The position numbers were made by a program, and so were the translations under genes. Below are positions 33,024-41,645 of a stretch of 64,000 nucleotides of DNA, one piece after another. The stretch lies in contig JBNKVT010000014.1 in the NCBI GenBank assembly GCA_050299335.1, positions 139,616 to 203,615 on the forward strand, given 5' to 3'. The stretch is from JBNKVT01 sp050299335. GTDB lineage: Bacteria; Pseudomonadota; Alphaproteobacteria; Rhodobacterales; Rhodobacteraceae. The notes beneath the pieces are model-generated. The model had not been told where the DNA came from. It made no database searches and worked only from the letters and a program-made list of their open reading frames with translations. Position 1 is the first letter of the stretch; each line of letters opens with the position of its first letter.

Positions 33024-33608
33024 ATGTACGGAATGTCGATGCCACGAAGATTTACCACCGTTTTTGCTCTTCTTCTGAGTCTTGCCGGCTTCGGCTGCAC
33101 GGCACCGCAGGAGGTCAGCCCTGCGGAGGCCGAACGGGAGATCACGCAACTGACGCGCAGCCTCATGGCGATGGGGCCGGAGATCGACCCGGAAGAAGCA
33201 GCCCGTGCGGCGCGGATTTCGGTGGAGTATCCGCTGCAATTGCGCCGCGACTTCGGCGTGACCGACCCGCCGCTGATCCACAATACCAAAGTCAATATGG
33301 GGCTCAGGCCACGCGGATTGTGCTACCAATGGGCCGACGATATCGAGGCGCGGTTGAGCCAGGAGAATTTCCGGACGCTGCGGCTGCATCGGGCGATTGC
33401 CAATGGCGAGAACGAGCTGCTGATTGACCATTCCACCGTGATCATCGCAGCACGAGACGCGGCATGGAACGACGGCATGGTCATCGATGGCTGGCGGCAG
33501 GGCGGCAAGGTGTTCTGGACCAGGGTGCCTGACGATCAGCGCTACACCTGGGTTGCGCGCGATGAAGTTTTTGCCTGGCGACGGGAAAAGGCGGCACGGC
33601 AGCGTTGA
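33024..33608 (+). CDS. Predicted outer- or inner-membrane lipoprotein
   Basis: 194 residues (three clustered ATGs: 33024, 33033, 33039). Signal peptide PRRFTTVFALLLSLAGFGC with lipobox AGFGC; Cys25 would be lipidated. The mature part is mostly helical, then contains GLCYQWADDIEARLSQENFRTLRLHRAIAN, LLIDHSTVIIAARDAAWNDGMVIDGWR and WVARDEVFAWRRE, a conserved pattern in Rhodobacteraceae proteins of unknown function. Divergent from pdhA. Confidence 0.8.
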   Translation: MYGMSMPRRFTTVFALLLSLAGFGCTAPQEVSPAEAEREITQLTRSLMAMGPEIDPEEAARAARISVEYPLQLRRDFGVTDPPLIHNTKVNMGLRPRGLCYQWADDIEARLSQENFRTLRLHRAIANGENELLIDHSTVIIAARDAAWNDGMVIDGWRQGGKVFWTRVPDDQRYTWVARDEVFAWRREKAARQR

Positions 33609-33633
33609 CGACGGGTCCGAGAGCGCGGAGCAA

Positions 33634-33679
33634 CCGCATTTTTTCAAAAAATGCGACCGAAATTTTTGAAAAATTTCGG
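33634..33679. repeat. Tandem double hairpin repeat, copy 2
   Basis: CCGCATTTTTT-C-AAAAAATGCGA (33634-33656) and CCGAAATTTTT-G-AAAAATTTCGG (33657-33679), the same two abutting palindromes as 14652-14697. Relative to copy 1, the second hairpin has T for A in one arm and the matching A for T in the other. It starts 25 bases after the lipoprotein gene. The remaining gap to 33965 shows nothing else. Confidence 0.8.
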
Positions 33680-33965
33680 TTGGTCTCAGGATACAGATCC
33701 GGACTATGGTGCGGTCCGCTGTGACCGCGCAGGCGCTTCATCGGGCTTGACCGGATGTCGGGCTGTTCCCGGAAATTGAGAAATGCGCCGGTCAGACGAT
33801 CCTTACCCGATCTCCGAACCCGGCGCATTTCCTCTGGCTGACCTCTTACCCACTCAACACTCACATGAGGTCAAAAACAGCTGCGAATACACAACTCCCT
33901 CACTCTTCACGCAAACGATGCGGCACACGGAGCGAACGCAACACAATGCTCCCATACGCAACTGT

Positions 33966-34394
33966 TCATTCTGTCCCCCTATCTGCCGCTGGCCCTGAGA
34001 GAGAGTGCCAGGTGATCGACAGGCTTTGAGACAGGTTCGCCAGGTCGCCCACGGATGCGCGCAAGTCATCACGCTCCAGGGAACCTGAGCATCGCTTGCC
34101 GGCATGGCTGGCTTCATCGGCCCCACCCGATGTCCCTTGACGGGAGACGCCTGCACGGGATTTCCCGCGCTTTTCCCCAGTGCCGGAAGCGAAGAAGGTC
34201 GAGATCGGCGCGCCGAGGGCGGCTCCGAGCTCGAATAGCGTGTTTACGGAAATTTTCCGCGAGGCATTCTCATAGGCGCTGATTTCTTCCGCGCTGAGGC
34301 CGCTCTTGCCCGCCAGCGTATCCACGCACATGCCCCGGTCATCGCGGATCTGGCGGATCCTGCTGCCGATCAGGGAGTGGATATTCGCATTCAT
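33966..34394 (-). CDS. XRE-family helix-turn-helix regulator
   Basis: 142 residues from the ATG at 34394 (GAGGT upstream; an earlier in-frame ATG at 34424 is less likely). Helix-turn-helix in LIGSRIRQIRDDRGMCVDTLAGKSGLSAEEISAYENASRKISVNTLFELGAALG (about residues 7-60), a lambda-repressor-like DNA-binding domain. The C-terminal half is polar, without a recognised ligand domain. Downstream of, and on the same strand as, the acyltransferase operon, but 120 bases away from the 59-residue gene. Confidence 0.88.
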   Translation of the reverse strand: MNANIHSLIGSRIRQIRDDRGMCVDTLAGKSGLSAEEISAYENASRKISVNTLFELGAALGAPISTFFASGTGEKRGKSRAGVSRQGTSGGADEASHAGKRCSGSLERDDLRASVGDLANLSQSLSITWHSLSGPAADRGTE

Positions 34395-34513
34395 GAGCTT
34401 TTGACCTCGAAATGCCTTGTTCAACTCCAGGCAGTATAGCAGGTCACAATAGCCACGTCAGTTTGTGCAATTTTGCAGCGCTTAAATGCGGCGAATATCC
34501 GGCGCGTACTTGT

Positions 34514-34693
34514 CTATAGATTCTTCTCAGCTGAAGATTCTACATTAGAAAGATCTAGTTTATCTTCAATGGATTTCATGGCTTGCTCAATATATATTGA
34601 TTCTTCATCAAGATCATTTCTAATAAGCTCATGCTTCAGATAAATCATCATCCTGATCAAGGCGTTTATTTCTTTTTTATTGTCATGATTCAT
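34514..34693 (-). CDS. 59-residue helical small protein
   Basis: ATG 34693 to TAG 34514, too short for usual gene-calling limits. It reads MNHDNKKEINALIRMMIYL, then KHELIRNDLDEESIYIEQAM, then KSIEDKLDLS and a short tail. This is an amphipathic, highly charged, all-helical pattern with heptad-like spacing. AT-rich, in contrast to the flanking genes. It starts 9 bases after the stop of 34703-35266 on the same strand, so it may be the last gene of that operon. No strong ribosome-binding site. No family recognised. Confidence 0.5.
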   Translation of the reverse strand: MNHDNKKEINALIRMMIYLKHELIRNDLDEESIYIEQAMKSIEDKLDLSNVESSAEKNL

Positions 34694-34702
34694 GGCGTTC
34701 AG

Positions 34703-35266
34703 CTACTCGGTACTGGAGATAACTCGGAGGCTGCTTAACCAATGCCCATAGGCTGTGGCGGCAGTTTGACCCCGAGGTGGCGGGAAATTGACATAATTTA
34801 CCATAGGTTCCGAGGAGGCGCTGCATTTATGCATCGCTTTTCGCAATCCGACCCGCTCGACGCGCAGTCCGAATCCGGCAGCATCCGCCAGGGACGCGTC
34901 GATTTCCGCGTCTGATTCGGGGCCGGTGAATTCGATCCGCGAGGCGGAGATCCTCCGCAGCGCATCGAGCATCTCGAGGTTGGAAAAGCTCGAACACGCG
35001 CGATGGTTGAAGACCATGTCGCTGATCCGAGGCCGGCAACCCGGTAGCCAGGCTCCGGGATAGCCGGTGCCGTCTGGCCTCGTGCGGCGCGAGAAAGCCA
35101 GCGAGACGCGGTATTTGCGCGCCGTGGCGATCATGTCGGCAAGCCGGTCCTCCTCTTCCGGCACGAAGGGCGAGGCCTGGTCGAAGCGGCGATAGGCCCC
35201 GAAGACGACGAGGAGCCGGGCCGTTTGGCGGAAGACCTCTGGTTGCGGACGGATGATGACGGTCAC
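34703..35266 (-). CDS. Isochorismatase-fold protein, catalytic cysteine apparently lost
   Basis: 187 residues from GTG 35266, which lies 7 bases after the stop of the acyltransferase gene with GGG ahead. The layout of a cysteine-hydrolase (isochorismatase-like) domain is visible: a first strand LLVVFGAYRRFD, the helix EEEDRLADMIATARKYRVSLAFSRR, a PGAWLPGCRPRISDMVFNHRACSSFSN segment, then RIEFTGPESDAEIDASLADAAGFGLRVERVG. Where active members carry GxxTxxCV, this has GPESDAEI, so hydrolase activity is doubtful. Fold call is by pattern, moderately sure; substrate unknown. Confidence 0.6.
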   Translation of the reverse strand: MTVIIRPQPEVFRQTARLLVVFGAYRRFDQASPFVPEEEDRLADMIATARKYRVSLAFSRRTRPDGTGYPGAWLPGCRPRISDMVFNHRACSSFSNLEMLDALRRISASRIEFTGPESDAEIDASLADAAGFGLRVERVGLRKAMHKCSASSEPMVNYVNFPPPRGQTAATAYGHWLSSLRVISSTE

Positions 35267-35273
35267 GGAGCCC

Positions 35274-35906
35274 TCATTCCGCCGCGACCGAGTAGGTCTC
35301 GCCACGCTGCAGTTCCCGCTCGGTGGATTCCTCCAGCACGCCCGGCCGGTCCCAGTCGCCCTCGGGGCGGATCAACTTGTAGGGATCGGCATCGAGTGTG
35401 AGCGCATTTTCGGGCAGCGGCTTTTCGCAGATCATCTCGGTATAGGAGTATTCCGAGAACATCAGCTGCCGGCTGCCTTCGTAGACCTCGAAGCCGAACA
35501 TGCGCCACAGCGGGATCAACTGGTCGCGGGCATGGCCGTAGATCTTGGTGAAGCCCTTGCGGTTGCACAAGGAGATACCCTCGCGGATCATCTTGAAGGC
35601 GATCCGGGTCTTGCGATAATCGTGGCGCACCGCGACCCGCTCCATCTTGGCGAAGCCGCCGAAATAGCGGATGCGCATGCAGGCGACGGGCTCGTCATCG
35701 ACATAGCCCAGAAGATGGGTGGCACAGAAATCGTTGCCGTCGAACTCCTCTTCATAGGGGCAGTGCTGTTCCGCCATATAGACAACCGAGCGAATGGCGG
35801 TGACCTTCATCATCTCATCCATGTTGCGCACGACCTTGACGCTCAATTTCCTGGTCGCCTTGGCGATTGATTCCGCCTTAAGTTGAATGCTCTGACCGTC
35901 AGGCAT
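35274..35906 (-). CDS. GNAT-type N-acyltransferase (FeeM / LuxI-like)
   Basis: 210 residues. The pattern RSVVYMAEQHCPYEEEFDGNDF, THLLGYVDDEPVACMRIRYF, AKMERVAVRHDYRKTRIAFKMI and KIYGHARDQLIPLWRMFGFE is that of GNAT-fold N-acyltransferases related to N-acyl amino acid synthases (FeeM) and acyl-homoserine-lactone synthases, which use acyl-ACP or acyl-CoA. The R-x-x-V-Y-x-x-E motif and acidic cluster fit this group. The substrate cannot be told. Its start overlaps the upstream gene by 8 bases and the next starts just after its stop: a tight operon. Confidence 0.75.
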   Translation of the reverse strand: MPDGQSIQLKAESIAKATRKLSVKVVRNMDEMMKVTAIRSVVYMAEQHCPYEEEFDGNDFCATHLLGYVDDEPVACMRIRYFGGFAKMERVAVRHDYRKTRIAFKMIREGISLCNRKGFTKIYGHARDQLIPLWRMFGFEVYEGSRQLMFSEYSYTEMICEKPLPENALTLDADPYKLIRPEGDWDRPGVLEESTERELQRGETYSVAAE

Positions 35907-36504
35907 TGTTATACTCCTTTATAGAGTTGGGGGATGTGAGGTCTTCGGCCCTGTTGGGGAGCCTTTGGTACCGGTACAGATTGGGGAACGCCGACCCTTT
36001 GACATGGGTAAAGCCGAGGGCCAGCATCAGGCGGATCCCTTCGGCGGTTGCCCCGTTGCCGTAGAAATCCACATTGCGGTATTTCGGTTGCGAAAGGAAT
36101 TCCGACATATAGGCGATCATGCTGGCCGCGCGGCCCGGGGCCAGGACGGCCCATTTATAGATTGCCATCGTCCGGTCCCCGGGTTTGGCGCAATGCGCCG
36201 CCGACGGGGCATTGGGACGGAAAGTGCCATCCAAAAGCGCCTGGAAACCGGATTTCGACAGCATGATCATCGCATAGAGCCCCTGGACCTCGTCCGAACG
36301 GGTGTCGATTGCCGACCACATATTGTCCGGATTGCACAGGCGAATGCGCTCGGCTGTCTTGATCGGGGCCAGGCGATGCTCGAACGCAACATCGAGCCTC
36401 GGGTAGATCGCCCGAAGTTCGGCCTCGGCGGTTCTGGAAACGCGGATGCGGTCATTGGCTCTGGGACGGGGTAACCTGTCGAATTCCTTTGTTTCTCTGG
36501 TCAT
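35899..36504 (-). CDS. Acyltransferase-like protein of unknown function
   Basis: 201 residues from ATG 36504 (another in-frame start at 36534). The layout recalls a GNAT fold: RRxx-type N-terminus, GLYAMIMLSKSGFQALLDGTF, MAIYKWAVLAPGRAASMIAYMSEFL, then YRNVDFYGNGATAEGIRLMLALGF and NLYRYQRLP. The GxG/A acetyl-CoA loop is imperfect. First gene of a three- or four-gene operon read away from the LysR regulator at 36654. Not a family I can name. Confidence 0.6.
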   Translation of the reverse strand: MTRETKEFDRLPRPRANDRIRVSRTAEAELRAIYPRLDVAFEHRLAPIKTAERIRLCNPDNMWSAIDTRSDEVQGLYAMIMLSKSGFQALLDGTFRPNAPSAAHCAKPGDRTMAIYKWAVLAPGRAASMIAYMSEFLSQPKYRNVDFYGNGATAEGIRLMLALGFTHVKGSAFPNLYRYQRLPNRAEDLTSPNSIKEYNNA

Positions 36505-36653
36505 CACTCGTCCGCTTGCACGCATTTCAGCCACTATTCGGCCAAATGCCGACCACGTTTACACTTTAGGGTAGAAATTGGTACCGAGTTGCGGCCATGT
36601 TGGCAGGACGTAGAATCGGCAGCGGGCCGGTGCAGAAAAGCAGCAGGGTGCCA

Positions 36654-37667
36654 ATGAGCCTTCCAAAGAACGAACCTTCCTGGGACGATCTTAAGATTTT
36701 CCTAGCGTGTGCGCGTTCTCTGAGTTTTCGCAGTGCTGCCAGGAACCTCGGATTGACTTCCTCTACGGTTGTGCGCCGGATCAGCGCCCTGGAGGAGCAT
36801 CTGGGCTTCCAGTTGTTCGACCGGTTGCCCAACGGCGTGCAGATGACCCGCGAAGGGGCGCGTCTGGTGTCCTCGGCCAACCAGATCGAGCAGGGGGCCT
36901 TCGACTTCCAGCGCCGGATCGAGACCTTCGACGCCCGAAAGCGCGGTATCGTGCGGATTTCGGCCACCGAGGGCATCGGGTCCTACTGGCTGATGCCGCG
37001 GCTGATCGAGTTCCAGCGCGGCAATCCGATGATGGTGATCGATCTGGCCCTCTCCGAGGATATCGCCGATGTCTCGCGCATGGAGGCCGATGTCGCCATC
37101 CAGTTCGAGGAGCCGACCAATCCCAATGTCATGCGCCGCCGTCTGGCCTCGCTGCATATCTATCCTTATGCCTCGCGGCGCTATCTCGATGTCTACGGTA
37201 TGCCCGAGAGCAAGGCCGAGATGCAGGACCACCGGCTGATCGACCAGATCGGCCCGCAACTGGACAGCGACGCCTGGCCGCGCCTTCTGGGCCTCGACGA
37301 TATCGAAGGCGTGGTGGCGATCCGGACCAATTCCTCGGCGGCGCATTTCTACGCCGTCGAGCGGGGCGCCGGAATCGGCGGCCTGCCGACCTTTGCCTCG
37401 GCTCTGGGAGCGAACCTGGTGCCCATCGATGTCGGTATCCATCACCGGATGGATATCTGGATGACCTATCACCCCGATGCGCGTCGCACGCCCCGGGTGG
37501 CGACGATGATCGACTGGCTGACCGGGGCGTTCGACATGGCGAAATATCCCTGGTTCCGCCACGAATTCATCCACCCTTCCTCCTTTGCGGATTTCGACAG
37601 CCGGCACTGGCAAGACAATAACTTTGCGGGTTTCGCCGCCGCCGGCTTTACAAAAGACATATACTGA
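36654..37667 (+). CDS. LysR-family transcriptional regulator
   Basis: 337 residues from ATG 36654 (AGGG ahead; in-frame ATG at 36597 is less likely). N-terminal winged helix DDLKIFLACARSLSFRSAARNLGLTSSTVVRRISALEEHLGFQLFDRLPNGVQMTREG, then a periplasmic-binding-protein-like effector domain (VRISATEGIGSYWLMPRLIEFQRGNP...). Divergent from the acyltransferase operon across 150 bp, the usual arrangement for a LysR protein and its target; followed at 18 bases by an MFS exporter, probably co-transcribed. Confidence 0.92.
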   Translation: MSLPKNEPSWDDLKIFLACARSLSFRSAARNLGLTSSTVVRRISALEEHLGFQLFDRLPNGVQMTREGARLVSSANQIEQGAFDFQRRIETFDARKRGIVRISATEGIGSYWLMPRLIEFQRGNPMMVIDLALSEDIADVSRMEADVAIQFEEPTNPNVMRRRLASLHIYPYASRRYLDVYGMPESKAEMQDHRLIDQIGPQLDSDAWPRLLGLDDIEGVVAIRTNSSAAHFYAVERGAGIGGLPTFASALGANLVPIDVGIHHRMDIWMTYHPDARRTPRVATMIDWLTGAFDMAKYPWFRHEFIHPSSFADFDSRHWQDNNFAGFAAAGFTKDIY

Positions 37668-37685
37668 CGTCCGCAATTCAGGGGA

Positions 37686-38915
37686 GTGAGATTGGGACAG
37701 TCTTCACGCGCGACCGTGAGCGTTTGGGTGCCGTATGTTCTGGCGTCCTGCACGGCGGTGTCCATTCTGTCGACAGACCTGTTCACGCCGTCGATTCCCG
37801 ATCTCGTCACCGCCCTCGGCACCGATGTGGCGACGGCGCAATATACCGTTTCGATCAATCTTGCGGCCTATGCGATCGCGCAGCTCTTTCACGGGCCGGT
37901 GGCCGATGCTTTCGGCCGGCGGCGACTGCTCTTGATCGCCTTCGGCTTTTTCGTCTGCTTTTCGATCTTTTCGGCGCTCTCGGTCAGCATCGAGATGCTG
38001 CTTCTAGGCCGGTTCCTGCAGGGGCTGGCCAGTTCCGTGCCCTCGGTGGTGATCGTTCTCATCATCCGCGAAATCTACCCGCCCAAGGACGCGGTCGGTG
38101 TCATGGGGCTTTATGGCGCCGCCCTCGGCATCGCACCGGCCATCGGGCCGCTCCTGGGGGGGTATCTGCATGTCTGGTTCGGCTGGCAGGCGAGTTTCTG
38201 GATCATCGCCGGGCTCGCAGCATTTGTCGCCGTACTCTTCCACGCTCAGGTTCCCGAAACCCTGCGCGACCGGCACCGGCTGCATCTGGGCACGGCGCTG
38301 CGGACCTATGGCCAGCTGCTGGTCACCCGCGAGTATCTCGCCAGCCTCGCACCGCTGGCGATGGTCTTCGGCGGTTTCTATGCCTTCGTCACCACCGGGC
38401 CGGTGGTCTTCATCAAGCTTCTCGGCCTGCCGACCGAGCGCTACGGGATGACCTATATCTTCATCATCGTGTCCTTCATCATTGGCAATGTCGTGGCCAA
38501 CCGGATGAACAGGCGCACATCGCCCCTGCAGATCTCGCGCATCGCCATGCTAGTGGCGCTGATCGGTGCGCTGTCGATGCTGATACCGGTTCTGGCCGGC
38601 CTTTCGTCGCTATGGGCGATCCTCGGGTCAATGTGCGTCTATGCAATGGGGCTGGGGATCATTATGGCCTCGGGGCCGATCGTTCTGCTCGACGCGGTGG
38701 AGGACCTGCCGCAGGGACCGGCCTCCGCGCTTCTGGGATCGTGCCAGTTGGGCGCGGCGGCGCTGGCGGGGTTCCTGTCGGGGACCTTCTACAATGACAG
38801 CCCCCTTTCGCTGGCAGCGACCCTGTCGGGCTTTGCGCTGCTCGGAGCGGTGGTGATGTTTTCATCCGTTTCCCCGGAAGCCAGGCTGAAAGCGGATGAG
38901 CCGTTCAGAGATTAA
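37686..38915 (+). CDS. Bcr/CflA-type MFS drug-resistance exporter
   Basis: 409 residues (GTG start), 12 predicted transmembrane helices. Seen: TDLFTPSIPDLVTALGTDVATAQYTVSINLAAYAIAQLFHGPVADAFGRRRLLL, containing the MFS motif A loop GPVADAFGRRR, and the Bcr/CflA motif GLYGAALGIAPAIGPLLGGYL. Proton-driven efflux of small molecules. Next to the LysR gene, so it may export the product or an inducer of the acyltransferase operon; that link is inference. Confidence 0.92.
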   Translation: MRLGQSSRATVSVWVPYVLASCTAVSILSTDLFTPSIPDLVTALGTDVATAQYTVSINLAAYAIAQLFHGPVADAFGRRRLLLIAFGFFVCFSIFSALSVSIEMLLLGRFLQGLASSVPSVVIVLIIREIYPPKDAVGVMGLYGAALGIAPAIGPLLGGYLHVWFGWQASFWIIAGLAAFVAVLFHAQVPETLRDRHRLHLGTALRTYGQLLVTREYLASLAPLAMVFGGFYAFVTTGPVVFIKLLGLPTERYGMTYIFIIVSFIIGNVVANRMNRRTSPLQISRIAMLVALIGALSMLIPVLAGLSSLWAILGSMCVYAMGLGIIMASGPIVLLDAVEDLPQGPASALLGSCQLGAAALAGFLSGTFYNDSPLSLAATLSGFALLGAVVMFSSVSPEARLKADEPFRD

Positions 38916-39059
38916 ACGGACGCGCGCCTTCCGACCGAAATCCTGTTTCGCCTGGACGAATTGCATCCTATTCTTGCCCGGAAGGTCCGGAATCGCGCCG
39001 AAACGCCGCTTTTTGCAGGACCGGATAATGGTCCGCGCCGCGCGCGGTTCGGAGGGAGC

Positions 39060-39758
39060 ATGAGTACCGGCCAGGCCGTTCTGGAACTGATCATCGGGTT
39101 CGACGCCCAGCTCTTCGCCATCGTGGCGCTGTCGCTGAAGGTCAGCCTGAGTGCGGTGGCCATCGCCACGCTGATCGGCGCGCCCCTGGGCGCGGCCATG
39201 GCGATCTGGAAATTCCCCCTGCGCGGCGTCCTGATCCTGATATCGACCACCCTGATGGCGCTGCCGCCGGTGGTGGTGGGGCTGTTCGTCTATCTGATGC
39301 TGTCGCGGGCGGGGCCGCTTGGGTCCTGGGGCCTCCTGTTCACGCCGGAGGCGATGATCATCGCCCAGACCATCCTGGTCCTGCCGATCATCACCGCCCT
39401 GACCCGCGAGGCGGTACTGCCCCTGCAGCGCGAATATGACGGGCTCCTGAGGTCGCTCGACACGAAGCCGCTCTTGCATCTGAGGACGCTCCTGTGGGAT
39501 GCCCGTTTCGCGGTGCTGACGGCGGTTCTGGCCGGGTTCGGACGCGCCATTGCCGAGGTCGGCGCCGTGCTGATCGTCGGCGGCAATATCAACGGGGTGA
39601 CCAGGGTAATGACGACGACGATCGCGCTGGAGACCTCGAAAGGCAATCTGGAACTGGCAATGGCGCTTGGCGTGCTGTTGCTCAGCATCGCCCTGGCGGT
39701 CAACCTCGCCATGCATCTCTTCGCCCGGATCGGCAGCCGCTATCAGGTGGCGCCGTGA
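39060..39758 (+). CDS. tupB: Tungstate ABC transporter permease
   Basis: 232 residues, about five to six membrane helices, CysT/TupB type. Seen: LKVSLSAVAIATLIGAPLGAAMAIWKF, ALPPVVVGLFVYLMLSRAGPLG and the EAA-loop equivalent FGRAIAEVGAVLIVGGNI. GGAGGGAGC precedes ATG 39060. Ends in a GTGA overlap with tupC. Confidence 0.93.
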   Translation: MSTGQAVLELIIGFDAQLFAIVALSLKVSLSAVAIATLIGAPLGAAMAIWKFPLRGVLILISTTLMALPPVVVGLFVYLMLSRAGPLGSWGLLFTPEAMIIAQTILVLPIITALTREAVLPLQREYDGLLRSLDTKPLLHLRTLLWDARFAVLTAVLAGFGRAIAEVGAVLIVGGNINGVTRVMTTTIALETSKGNLELAMALGVLLLSIALAVNLAMHLFARIGSRYQVAP

Positions 39759-40462
39759 GTTTTTCGAAACTGGAGGTCCGCAGCGTCGGCTACCTTCGTG
39801 ATCGCGTGACCCTGCTGTCGCCGGTCTCGCTGGACCTTTCCAGCCCCGGGATCACGGTGATCGTCGGGCCGAACGGGGCGGGCAAGAGCCTGTTCCTGCA
39901 ACTGCTCCACGGGCTGCTGACCCCGACCGGGGGCACGATCCGCTGGTCGGGTCAGTCGGTGGAAGCGACGCGGGCGCGGCGGGGCTACCTGTTCCAGAAA
40001 TGCCCGGTAATGCGGCGCTCGGTGCGCGACAATGTCGCCTTTCCGCTGCTGGTCGCCGGAACGCCCCGGGCCGGACGGGCGGGAAAGGTCGCGGCGGCAC
40101 TGGAGATGGCGCGGCTGTCGGGCAAGCCGGACGTTCCGGCGGCCGCGCTGTCAGGCGGTGAGCAGCAGCGCATGGCGCTGGCCCGCGCCCTGGTGACAGA
40201 TCCGGATGTGGTGCTGATGGACGAGCCCTCGGCCAGTCTCGACCCAGCCTCGACCCGGGCGCTCGAAGGCATCATGCGCGAGGTCTCGCAAAGAGGGGTC
40301 AAGGTGCTGATGGCGACCCATGACCTCGGCCAGGCGAGGCGGCTGGCCGAAGATGTTCTGGTGTTTCATGACGGCGCCTTGGTGGAATATTCACCCGCCG
40401 CGCGCTTCTTCGACACCCCGGCCAGCCCCGAGGCACGCGACTATGTGGCGGGGGTTCTGTGA
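39755..40462 (+). CDS. tupC: Tungstate ABC transporter ATP-binding protein
   Basis: 235 residues from GTG 39755. Walker A GPNGAGKS, Q-loop FQKCPVMRRSV, signature LSGGEQQRMALARAL, Walker B VVLMDEPSASLD and switch His in MATHDLGQ. Translationally coupled to tupB and tupA by 4-base GTGA overlaps on both sides. Confidence 0.94.
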   Translation: MSFSKLEVRSVGYLRDRVTLLSPVSLDLSSPGITVIVGPNGAGKSLFLQLLHGLLTPTGGTIRWSGQSVEATRARRGYLFQKCPVMRRSVRDNVAFPLLVAGTPRAGRAGKVAAALEMARLSGKPDVPAAALSGGEQQRMALARALVTDPDVVLMDEPSASLDPASTRALEGIMREVSQRGVKVLMATHDLGQARRLAEDVLVFHDGALVEYSPAARFFDTPASPEARDYVAGVL

Positions 40463-41304
40463 TCCGTCTGGTGGTCCTGTTCTGGTTGATGGCGCTCGGC
40501 GCACATGCCGAAACGATCCGGCTTGCCTCGACCACCTCGACGCAGAATTCCGGGCTTCTGGACTGGCTCCTGCCGCGGTTCACCGCCGAGACCGGGATTT
40601 CTGTCGAGGTGATCGCCGTCGGCACCGGCCAGGCGCTGCGGCTGGCACGAAACGGCGATGCGGATGTGCTCCTGGTCCATCACCGGCGCTCGGAGGACGC
40701 CTTCGTCGCCGAGGGCTGGGGCGTCGGGCGGCGGGACGTGATGTATAACGATTTCGTGCTGGTCGGCCCCGAGGCCGATCCGGCGGGGATCGGCGGACTG
40801 GCCAAGGCCGACGCGGCGCTCCGGGCTATTGCCTCGGCAGGGGTCGAGACGGCGGCGGTCTTCGTCTCGCGCGGCGATGAAAGCGGCACCCACCGGCGCG
40901 AAAGGGAATTGTGGGCGGCTGCCGGTGTCGTACCGGAGGGCAACTGGTACCGCGAGACCGGTGCCGGGATGGGCACGACGTTGAATATCGCCGTGGCGAT
41001 GGAGGCCTATCTGCTGACCGACCGCGGCACCTGGATCACCTTCGGCAACAAGGGCGATCTGGCGATGCTGCTTTCAGGCGACCCGGCCCTGTTCAACCCA
41101 TACGGCGTCATCCTGGTGAACCCCGAACGGCACCCCCATGTGAAGGCCGAGGCCGGGCAGGCGCTGATCGACTGGCTGGTTTCGGATGAGGGGCAGGGGC
41201 TGATCGCGGAATTTCAGATCGAGGGCCGCCAGGCCTTTTGCCCCATCGCCGCCCCGGTGGTTGCCGAGGGCGAGGCCGCCGGGATCTGTCCCGCCGATCA
41301 GTGA
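40459..41304 (+). CDS. tupA: Tungstate-binding periplasmic protein
   Basis: 281 residues from GTG 40459. Signal peptide IRLVVLFWLMALGAHA. The ligand-binding start IRLASTTSTQNSGLLDWLLPRF has the TTS-type anion loop of TupA; later FVSRGDESGTHRRERELW and GAGMGTTLNIAVAMEAYLLTDRGTW. Tungsten uptake implies a tungsten enzyme such as a formate dehydrogenase elsewhere in the genome. Order tupB-tupC-tupA differs from the more usual A-B-C. Confidence 0.94.
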   Translation: MIRLVVLFWLMALGAHAETIRLASTTSTQNSGLLDWLLPRFTAETGISVEVIAVGTGQALRLARNGDADVLLVHHRRSEDAFVAEGWGVGRRDVMYNDFVLVGPEADPAGIGGLAKADAALRAIASAGVETAAVFVSRGDESGTHRRERELWAAAGVVPEGNWYRETGAGMGTTLNIAVAMEAYLLTDRGTWITFGNKGDLAMLLSGDPALFNPYGVILVNPERHPHVKAEAGQALIDWLVSDEGQGLIAEFQIEGRQAFCPIAAPVVAEGEAAGICPADQ

Positions 41305-41645
41305 ATTCGCACGCGCAGCATTTCCGATTGATCGCGCGGTATGCGTCATGTGCATTTAGCGAACCTCCCCGGCTCATTTTCACTTGCGGAACAATCCAAG
41401 AATAGATCCCGATTTCGTTAACTATATGACGCTTTTGCGATATTGTCTTGAATTTGTGCATTTGCGCGAAAACCGGGCTAAATGGACGGCGGCTTCCTCC
41501 GGTCCATGCAAAAAACGCATGTCAGACCTGCAGAAACAGCGGATTGTGCGATCGCGAAGATGGCTTATGTTGCAGTGCAAGAGAGACAGGCTCTCTGGCG
41601 TAACGAGTTTTCAAGTCACGGCATTTCGCCGAAAGGAGAAACGAT
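41305..41645. other. Intergenic region upstream of the DUF1127 gene
   Basis: No gene. AT-richer than the surroundings (41400-41470). It contains the short palindrome TTGCA-g-TGCAA (near 41570) and a GAGAG-acagg-CTCTC hairpin (near 41581), both shortly before the DUF1127 gene, which often carries a strong, stress-linked promoter. No promoter could be placed with confidence. Confidence 0.4.
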
